In this document: positions 58,969 through 64,000 of the stretch, in pieces
Layout: each line of letters opens with the position of its first letter
Numbering within the stretch: the stretch's first letter is position 1
NCBI GenBank assembly: GCA_963741055.1
Contig: CAVUGU010000020.1
Location: 46,969 to 110,968 of the forward strand
Reading direction: 5' to 3'
DNA: 64,000 bases
From: Bog-756 sp963741055
GTDB lineage: Bacteria; Actinomycetota; Acidimicrobiia; Acidimicrobiales; RAAP-2
Position numbers and translations under genes: made by a program
Notes under the pieces: model-generated
What the model saw: the letters and a program-made list of their open reading frames with translations, nothing else
Databases searched by the model: none
What the model was told of the DNA's origin: nothing

Positions 58969-59997
58969 GTGCAGGACACCGCTTCCTCCGGCCCGGCCGA
59001 CGACGGCATCGACGTCGTCACCATCGGCAACGCGCTCGTCGACGTGCTCACGTCCGCCAAGGACGAGGACCTCGCCGCCCTCGGACTGGTGAAGGGAACC
59101 ATGGCCCTCGTCGACCGGGAGCGATCGGAGCAGATCTACGCCACGATGGGGCCGACCACCGAGGCGTCGGGTGGATCCGCGGCCAACACAGCCGCCGGCA
59201 TCGCCGCGCTCGGTGGTCGGGTCGGCTTCCTCGGAAGAGTCGCCGACGACGGGTTGGGGCGCGCCTTCACCCACGACATCCGCTCGATCGGCGTGGCCTT
59301 CGAACCGCGGCCGGCGCCGGCCGGCGACGAATCGGTCACCGGCCACTGTCTGGTGCTGGTCACGCCCGACGCGGAGCGAACCATGGCCACCCACCTCGGG
59401 GTGGCGTCGGACTTCGGCGCGGTCGACCTCCACGACGGCCATCTGAGCGCGGCGCAGGTCGTCTACCTCGAGGGCTACCTCTGGGAGCAGGAGTCAGCCA
59501 AGTTCGCCATGCGCGAGGCGATCGCGCTCGCCCACACGAGCGACGCCGCGGTCGCGTTGAGCCTCTCCGATCCGTTCTGCGTCGAGCACCACCGAGACGA
59601 GTTCCTCGAGCTGTTGAAGGGCGACCTCGAGATGGTGTTCGCCAACGAAGAGGAGATCGTGTTGCTCTTCGGTGCGGACGACTTCGACGGGGCGGTCCGG
59701 GCGGTCGAGGAGACCGGCGTGCTCGCCGCGCTCACCCGTGGCGCTGCCGGCTCGGTGGTGGTGGCCGCGTCGGGCCCGGTCGAGGTGCCCGCCGCACCGG
59801 TCGACGGTATCGTCGACACGACCGGAGCGGGCGACCTGTTCGCAGCCGGATTCCTCTACGGGATCACCAACGGGCTCGATCCTTCCGAGTGCGCCCGGCT
59901 GGGGGGTCTCTGCGCGGCCGAGGTCATCTCCCACGTCGGCGCCCGCCCTCTCGCCGATCTCCGCGCGCTGGCCCGCGAGGCCGGGCTGGTCGTATGA
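58969..59997 (+). CDS. PfkB family carbohydrate/nucleoside kinase
   Basis: A 342-residue ribokinase-fold enzyme. VVTIGNALVDVLT opens it, ASGGSAANTAAGIAALGG is the substrate loop and IVDTTGAGDLFAAGFLYG the catalytic anion hole with the base aspartate. The layout is close to adenosine-kinase-like members in actinobacteria; the true substrate is uncertain. The GTG start at 58969 is probably the first base of a leaderless message. Confidence 0.88.
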   Translation: MQDTASSGPADDGIDVVTIGNALVDVLTSAKDEDLAALGLVKGTMALVDRERSEQIYATMGPTTEASGGSAANTAAGIAALGGRVGFLGRVADDGLGRAFTHDIRSIGVAFEPRPAPAGDESVTGHCLVLVTPDAERTMATHLGVASDFGAVDLHDGHLSAAQVVYLEGYLWEQESAKFAMREAIALAHTSDAAVALSLSDPFCVEHHRDEFLELLKGDLEMVFANEEEIVLLFGADDFDGAVRAVEETGVLAALTRGAAGSVVVAASGPVEVPAAPVDGIVDTTGAGDLFAAGFLYGITNGLDPSECARLGGLCAAEVISHVGARPLADLRALAREAGLVV

Positions 59998-60127
59998 GGG
60001 CTGCGGATGCTCGGTGGGTGGGTGCGCCCGGACGAGGCCGTTCCTCTGCCCGTCGAGGCAGGTCTCGACCTCGTAGGACCGGCGGCGAACCGGGCAGCTA
60101 CGATGAACTCGGCACGGAGCGCAGCGA

Positions 60128-60499
60128 ATGAGCGAGTATCGACAGCTGAAGCGGCAGGTCGGCGATCTCCTGGTGGGGCTGGGTTCCACCCCGGACGAGG
60201 TGGCGTCGTCACTCGAGGCTTCCGGCGTGCGCGGCACACCGAGGAGTAACCGCAACTGCCCGATCGCGCTCTATCTCTCCGCCGTCATGGGCGCCGACCC
60301 GCGGGTCCGGTCGGTGACCGTCGGCCACTGCTCGATGGTGATCGCCTTGGCCACACCCGATCTCCGTCCGGCTGGGCGACTGCTCGTGCAGCTCCCGAAG
60401 TCGGTCCGCCGTTTCGTGTCGGCGTTCGACGCGCTCAAGTATCCCGAGAACGTCCGCCGACCGAACCCGCCGGTGCGGACCCTCACCTTCGCCGACTGA
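60128..60499 (+). CDS. conserved-looking small protein of unknown function
   Basis: A 123-residue soluble protein that I do not recognise. It starts MSEYRQLKRQVGDLLVGLG with CGGAG as a ribosome site, has a helical first third, a RSNRNCPIALYLSAVMGADP stretch and a basic C-terminus (LPKSVRRFVSAFDALKYPEN). TACGAT at 60099-60104 is a fair -10 box. It ends one base before the DinB gene, tail to tail. The pattern of loops suggests an uncharacterised actinobacterial family. Confidence 0.65.
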   Translation: MSEYRQLKRQVGDLLVGLGSTPDEVASSLEASGVRGTPRSNRNCPIALYLSAVMGADPRVRSVTVGHCSMVIALATPDLRPAGRLLVQLPKSVRRFVSAFDALKYPENVRRPNPPVRTLTFAD

Positions 60500-60500
60500 G

Positions 60501-61016
60501 TCAGCCCGCCTCTCGACGAGTGACGATGCCGCGCACGTAGGCCGCCTGGCCCACGTGTTGCAGGTCGTCCGAGACGACGCCCATCAGGCGTGTCGCGACG
60601 GTCTCCGGGGGGTCCCAGTCGCGGTCGACCACCCGGGCGAGGCCGTCCTCGTCCAGTGATCCGACGTACGAGACGGTCGTCGTATGGACGTCCTCGAAGT
60701 AGCCGAGAAGGGATCGAGCGTCGGCGACGACTTTGCCGACCTCCTCGGGAGAGTGGCCCAGTCCGGTGTCGGAGATCGGCAGGGGGAGCGCGAACCGTTC
60801 GGCCCATCCCTTCGAGGTCCACACCTGCTCGCGGCCGGTGAGCGCCGCGACCCGGTCGTCCTGGATGCGCGAGAGGTGCCAGACCAGCCACGCGATCGGA
60901 TTGGACTCGTCGTCGGGGCGCCACACCAGCTCTTCGCGCGAGAGCCCGTTGGCTGCGGGGTAGACCGCGTCACGAATCCTCTCGAAGGCATCGATCACGA
61001 CGTCGGTGGTGCTCAC
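60501..61016 (-). CDS. DinB/DUF664 family protein
   Basis: A 171-residue four-helix-bundle protein. GLSREELVWRPDDESNPIAW and WLVWHLSRIQDDRVAAL include the first metal-binding histidine region; GVVSDDLQHVGQAAYVRGI carries the last. The metal-dependent fold is shared with mycothiol or bacillithiol transferases. GTG at 61016 has GGGGAGG upstream. Function is likely thiol-linked detoxification, but this is inference. Confidence 0.82.
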   Translation of the reverse strand: MSTTDVVIDAFERIRDAVYPAANGLSREELVWRPDDESNPIAWLVWHLSRIQDDRVAALTGREQVWTSKGWAERFALPLPISDTGLGHSPEEVGKVVADARSLLGYFEDVHTTTVSYVGSLDEDGLARVVDRDWDPPETVATRLMGVVSDDLQHVGQAAYVRGIVTRREAG

Positions 61017-61044
61017 CGTTCGACCTCCCCAGGCTCTCGGATCC

Positions 61045-61656
61045 TCAACCCGCCTCCTCGGGACTGCCCTCCTCCGGGCGGAAGGAGAAGGGCAGGTCGG
61101 CGAGCCGCACGAGCACCGACGCGATCGAGCGCCCGAGCGGAGCGAGTGCCTCGTCGAGTCCCGCGGGGTCGTCGAGCAGTCCCTCGTCGATCTGGCAGGA
61201 GCCCTCGTAGCTGACCTCGACCGCGCACTCCTGCGCGTGCGAGCCGTCCATGAGTACCTGCTCGACGGTCGCCGCTCCCCGGAGAACCGGCTCGGCGCCG
61301 AGCACGTCGAGGTGACTCGGCAGCACGTCGAGGAGTGGGACCACATCGGGGACGCCGTCGAGGCCCTGGACCCGGAAGGCGATCTCGACGAGCACCTCGG
61401 GGAGCTCCTCGGGCTCCTCTCCGATCGCCCAGCTGCGGTACGAGGTCTGGCTCCAGGTGGGCCAGTCGAAACTGGTGTCCACCCGGATCCTTGCCGGCCG
61501 CTCCTCGCCGGGAAGGCTGTAGGAGGTCTCGAAGCTCACGTCGCCGAGGAAGACGTCGACCTGGAAGCGCTCTTCGACCGCCTGACGCTGGAGGAGCGCA
61601 CCCTCGAGCGCACGTCGGTGCGAGGCGACGAGCTGGGCGAACACGTGGTCCAGCAT
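61045..61656 (-). CDS. hypothetical protein, acidic
   Basis: A 203-residue acidic protein without signal peptide or membrane segment. It begins MLDHVFAQLVASHRRALEG, has alternating strands in the middle (VDVFLGDVSFETSYSLPGEE) and ends in a helical acidic tail. I recognise no family. The ATG at 61656 is divergent from the GDPD gene, 27 bases apart, sharing the AGGCTACCGT element. Confidence 0.6.
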   Translation of the reverse strand: MLDHVFAQLVASHRRALEGALLQRQAVEERFQVDVFLGDVSFETSYSLPGEERPARIRVDTSFDWPTWSQTSYRSWAIGEEPEELPEVLVEIAFRVQGLDGVPDVVPLLDVLPSHLDVLGAEPVLRGAATVEQVLMDGSHAQECAVEVSYEGSCQIDEGLLDDPAGLDEALAPLGRSIASVLVRLADLPFSFRPEEGSPEEAG

Positions 61657-61666
61657 GGCGGGGCAG

Positions 61667-61676
61667 AGGCTACCGT
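61667..61676. promoter_or_regulatory. overlapping bidirectional -10 element, hypothetical / GDPD
   Basis: The same AGGCTACCGT string as at 58953-58962. TACCGT (61671-61676) ends seven bases before the GDPD GTG at 61684, giving a leaderless start; TAGCCT on the other strand (61667-61672) lies ten bases from the ATG at 61656. Confidence 0.48.
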
Positions 61677-61683
61677 TCTTCCC

Positions 61684-62565
61684 GTGACCTCCTGGTCGGA
61701 CACGGCCAAGCCGTCTGCGTGGGTCGACCGGCGTGTCATCGCCTACGCACACCAGGGCGGAGCGTGGGAGGCGCCCTCGTCGACCCTGTACGCGATCCGA
61801 GCAGCGCTCGACGCCGGAGCGACGGGCATCGAGCTCGACGTGCACGCGACCGCGGACGGCGACCTCGTGGTCTGCCACGACGCGACCGTCGACCGGACCA
61901 CCGAGGGAACCGGGGCGATCGCCGAGCTGAGCACCGAAGAGGTCCGGTCGCTCGACAACGCGTACTGGTGGGTGCCGGGAGCCGACGTGACCCCGGGTCT
62001 GGACCCCGATGCCTACCCCTACCGCGGCCTCGCACCCGACGACCGGCGCTTCCGGATCGCCCTGTTGGAGGAGGTCCTCGACGAGTTCGACGGAGTGCTC
62101 CTCAACCTGGACATCAAACAGACCGCCCCAGCCGTCGAGCCCTACGAGCAGCAGCTCGCCGGCATGCTCCGCCGCTTCGGACGGGTCGACGACGTGATCG
62201 TCGCCTCGTTCAACGACGCGGCGACCGAGGCGTTCTCGTCCTTCGCTCCCGATATCCCGACGTCGGCCGGCACCGCGTGTGTCGCGATGTTCTACCAGTC
62301 GGTCCGTTCCGGGGAGACCCCGGCCCCGATGCGGCACGTGGCCCTGCAGGTTCCCACCAGCCACGCCGGAGTGACCCTCGTCGACCGGCAGTTCGTGGAC
62401 GCGGCACACCGCCAGGGGATCGCGGTCCACGTGTGGACCATCGAGGAGGAGGCCGAGATGGAAGACCTCTGCGAACTCGGCGTCGACGGGATCATCACCG
62501 ACCGGCCGTCCGCGCTGTCCGGGGTGCTCGATCGCCTCGGTTCGGCCTGGCGACCGGACACGTGA
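61684..62565 (+). CDS. glycerophosphodiester phosphodiesterase
   Basis: A 293-residue TIM-barrel phosphodiesterase that would release glycerol-3-phosphate from deacylated lipids. GIELDVHATADGDLVVCHD holds the metal-binding Glu/Asp and catalytic His. The first histidine motif is AHQGG rather than the usual HRG, and the following E-N-T is spread into EAPSST, so the phosphate contact differs. HVWTIEEEAEMEDLCELGVD near the end is canonical. Divergent from the hypothetical gene by 27 bases. Confidence 0.85.
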   Translation: MTSWSDTAKPSAWVDRRVIAYAHQGGAWEAPSSTLYAIRAALDAGATGIELDVHATADGDLVVCHDATVDRTTEGTGAIAELSTEEVRSLDNAYWWVPGADVTPGLDPDAYPYRGLAPDDRRFRIALLEEVLDEFDGVLLNLDIKQTAPAVEPYEQQLAGMLRRFGRVDDVIVASFNDAATEAFSSFAPDIPTSAGTACVAMFYQSVRSGETPAPMRHVALQVPTSHAGVTLVDRQFVDAAHRQGIAVHVWTIEEEAEMEDLCELGVDGIITDRPSALSGVLDRLGSAWRPDT

Positions 62566-62590
62566 GCCCGTCTCGCCGGGCGGCCGCGGC

Positions 62591-62674
62591 TCAGCCTCGG
62601 CCGCAGTTCGGCTTCTTGCCGTGATTGGCCTTTTTCTTCGCGCGGAGCTTGCGCTTGACGGTTCGCTTGGACAC
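62591..62674 (-). CDS. ribosomal protein bL37 (27 residues)
   Basis: A very short gene on the minus strand: GTG at 62674 to TGA at 62591. The product is Lys/Arg rich with the string KKKANHGKKPN, matching the KKKANHGKRP core of the actinobacterial 50S protein bL37 known from mycobacterial ribosome structures. Such genes are often missed in annotation. It is convergent with the GDPD gene, 25 bases apart. Confidence 0.8.
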   Translation of the reverse strand: MSKRTVKRKLRAKKKANHGKKPNCGRG

Positions 62675-62721
62675 GGTCTGGAGACGTTACTCGTGATGGC
62701 GCCCGACCGGCCAGCGGGCCG

Positions 62722-63048
62722 ATGACCTGGCTGCTGCGAGACGGCGACGTCCTCGCCGGCGCCGAGGTGGCCGACGGCTTCACCGCCCGGTCGCGAGGGC
62801 TGCTCGGGCGCAAGGCCTACGAGGGTGCCCTCGTCCTCCCGCGGACCCGCGCGGTGCACACGGTCGGCATGCGCTTCCCGATCGACGTGGCCTTCTGCGA
62901 CAAGGACATGGTGGTCGTCGGGATGACCCAGCTCCCGCCGTGGCGGATCTCCCTGCCGAGACGGGGCGGCCGGTCGGTCGTCGAGGCAGAGGCCGGTGCG
63001 TTCGAGCGGTGGGGGCTTCGGGTGGGTGACCAGTTGGAGCTGCGGTGA
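62722..63048 (+). CDS. DUF192 family protein
   Basis: A 108-residue protein. GFTARSRGLLGRKAYEGALV and the core AVHTVGMRFPIDVAFCDKDM are DUF192 hallmarks; RRGGRSVVEAEAGAFERWGL is the conserved C-terminal part. No signal peptide is present, unlike many members. Function of the family is unknown. It overlaps rsmI by four bases (GTGA). Confidence 0.9.
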   Translation: MTWLLRDGDVLAGAEVADGFTARSRGLLGRKAYEGALVLPRTRAVHTVGMRFPIDVAFCDKDMVVVGMTQLPPWRISLPRRGGRSVVEAEAGAFERWGLRVGDQLELR

Positions 63049-63914
63049 GCCGCGCGGACGGCTCCGGCCTGCTGACGGTCGTCGGCACTCCGATCGGCAA
63101 CCTCGCCGACCTGAGCCCGCGAGCCGTCGAAGCGCTCGCCGGCGCGGACATCCTCTACTGCGAGGACACCCGCCGCACCCGCGGCTTGCTCTCCCACGCC
63201 GGTATCACCGGAGCCACGTTGCGCTCTCTCCACGCGCACAACGAGGACGCCCGGATCGGCGAGGTCCTCGACGCGCTGCGCCGTGGTCAGAACGTCGTAC
63301 TGGTGAGCGACGCAGGAATGCCGCTCGTCTCGGACCCTGGCGCGCGGGTGGTGGCAGCCGTGGCCGAGGCAGGACTCAGTGTGTCGGTGGTGCCGGGCCC
63401 CTCCGCGGTGACCGGTGCGCTCGCGGTGAGTGGATTTCCGGCGGGGAGGTTCGCCTTCGAGGGCTTCCTCCCGCGGTCCGGCAGGTCGCGACGGGAAGCG
63501 CTCGCAGCTCTCGCGGGTGATCGGCGGACCGTCGTCCTCTTCGAGGCGCCCGGCCGAGTCGCGCAGACCCTTGCCGACCTCGCCGATGTGTGCGGCGCGG
63601 ACCGCCCTGTTGCGATCGTGCGCGAGCTCACGAAGATCCACGAGCAGATCTGGCGCGGCAACCTGGCCGACGCAGCCGTGTGGGCGGGTGACGCCGCGGT
63701 TCGCGGGGAGGTGGTGATCGTCGTCGGAGGAAGCGAGCGCGACGAGATAGAGGTCGACGACGAGGCGATCGCGGCTGCGCTCTCCGACCGACTGCAGACC
63801 GGGGCGCGGACCCGTGAAGCCGTCGACGAGGTCGCGGCCGTGCTCGGGGTGTCGAAGCGCCGCGTCTACGACCTCGCGCTCGGGCTCCGGGACCTGGGGG
63901 GTCCGGCCGGCTGA
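63045..63914 (+). CDS. rsmI: 16S rRNA (cytidine(1402)-2'-O)-methyltransferase
   Basis: A 289-residue tetrapyrrole-methylase-fold enzyme that 2'-O-methylates C1402 of 16S rRNA. LTVVGTPIGNLADLSPRAVE at the N-terminus, YCEDTRRTRGLL, LVSDAGMPLVSDPGARVV and VVPGPSAVTGALAVSGFP are diagnostic. The C-terminal helix-turn-helix-like extension (AAVLGVSKRRVYDLAL) is also usual. GTG at 63045. The remaining 86 bases of the window hold nothing callable. Confidence 0.95.
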   Translation: MSRADGSGLLTVVGTPIGNLADLSPRAVEALAGADILYCEDTRRTRGLLSHAGITGATLRSLHAHNEDARIGEVLDALRRGQNVVLVSDAGMPLVSDPGARVVAAVAEAGLSVSVVPGPSAVTGALAVSGFPAGRFAFEGFLPRSGRSRREALAALAGDRRTVVLFEAPGRVAQTLADLADVCGADRPVAIVRELTKIHEQIWRGNLADAAVWAGDAAVRGEVVIVVGGSERDEIEVDDEAIAAALSDRLQTGARTREAVDEVAAVLGVSKRRVYDLALGLRDLGGPAG

Positions 63915-64000
63915 ACGGCCCTCGGGTCGGCGCATGCGGGTTGTCAACCGGCGCCGGCCAGCCGGCCGGGTTCCTGCGAATGACCGGCGGCTCGACAGGC

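Overview
The window is GC-rich actinobacterial DNA. Features pointing that way are frequent GTG starts, 4-base stop/start overlaps (ATGA, GTGA), an F420-type LLM oxidoreductase, LPFTG wall anchors, a mycothiol-type maleylpyruvate isomerase-fold protein and a 27-residue bL37 ribosomal peptide. The mix of genes would suit a member of the Acidimicrobiia, possibly from a metagenome, but that placement is inference. I see no rRNA, tRNA, CRISPR array, insertion sequence or phage.

Layout. 1-4263: end of a surface-glycan cluster (methyltransferase tail, GT2, sulfotransferase, WbsX-methyltransferase fusion). 4506-17606: three secreted surface proteins, A and B built of IPT/TIG repeats and C a beta-helix protein with one IPT. 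All three end in the same C-terminal Ig-like domain. Each is followed by a convergent DegT/DnrJ aminotransferase that is a short remnant after A, a half-gene remnant after B and intact after C, so the block looks like a duplicated module. 17630-20381: DegT, a WecA/MraY-type sugar-phosphate transferase and a GNAT form an overlapping operon. 20500-23325: cysD-cysN-cysC make PAPS, the donor a sulfotransferase such as the one at 1079 would need. 23550-38825: an LPFTG protein and a second glycan/envelope cluster (two paralogous multi-pass membrane proteins, a flippase-like protein, a DPM-type GT2, YfhO, GtrA, a 2OG oxygenase, a GT4, a nucleotidyltransferase). 38822-48664: FabH, thiolase, LLM oxidoreductase, NifU-like, MarR/MFS, acyl-CoA dehydrogenase and an MMSDH/omega-aminotransferase pair. 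48997-55661: a GT4-methyltransferase-prenyltransferase-like trio and a GT2-methyltransferase fusion. 55730-63914: housekeeping genes (UPF0016 cation transporter, aminopeptidase N, PfkB kinase, GDPD, bL37, DUF192, RsmI).

Reading frames. At least ten genes are broken by single-base insertions. Nearly every inserted base can be read as both alleles of a one-base difference written side by side; removing one base restores a well-conserved protein. In the IPT repeats both alleles can be seen in neighbouring repeat copies. I therefore annotate these as single genes and treat the breaks as probable consensus artefacts of merged repeats or strains rather than decay. Only the antisense DegT remnants look like genuine pseudogenes.
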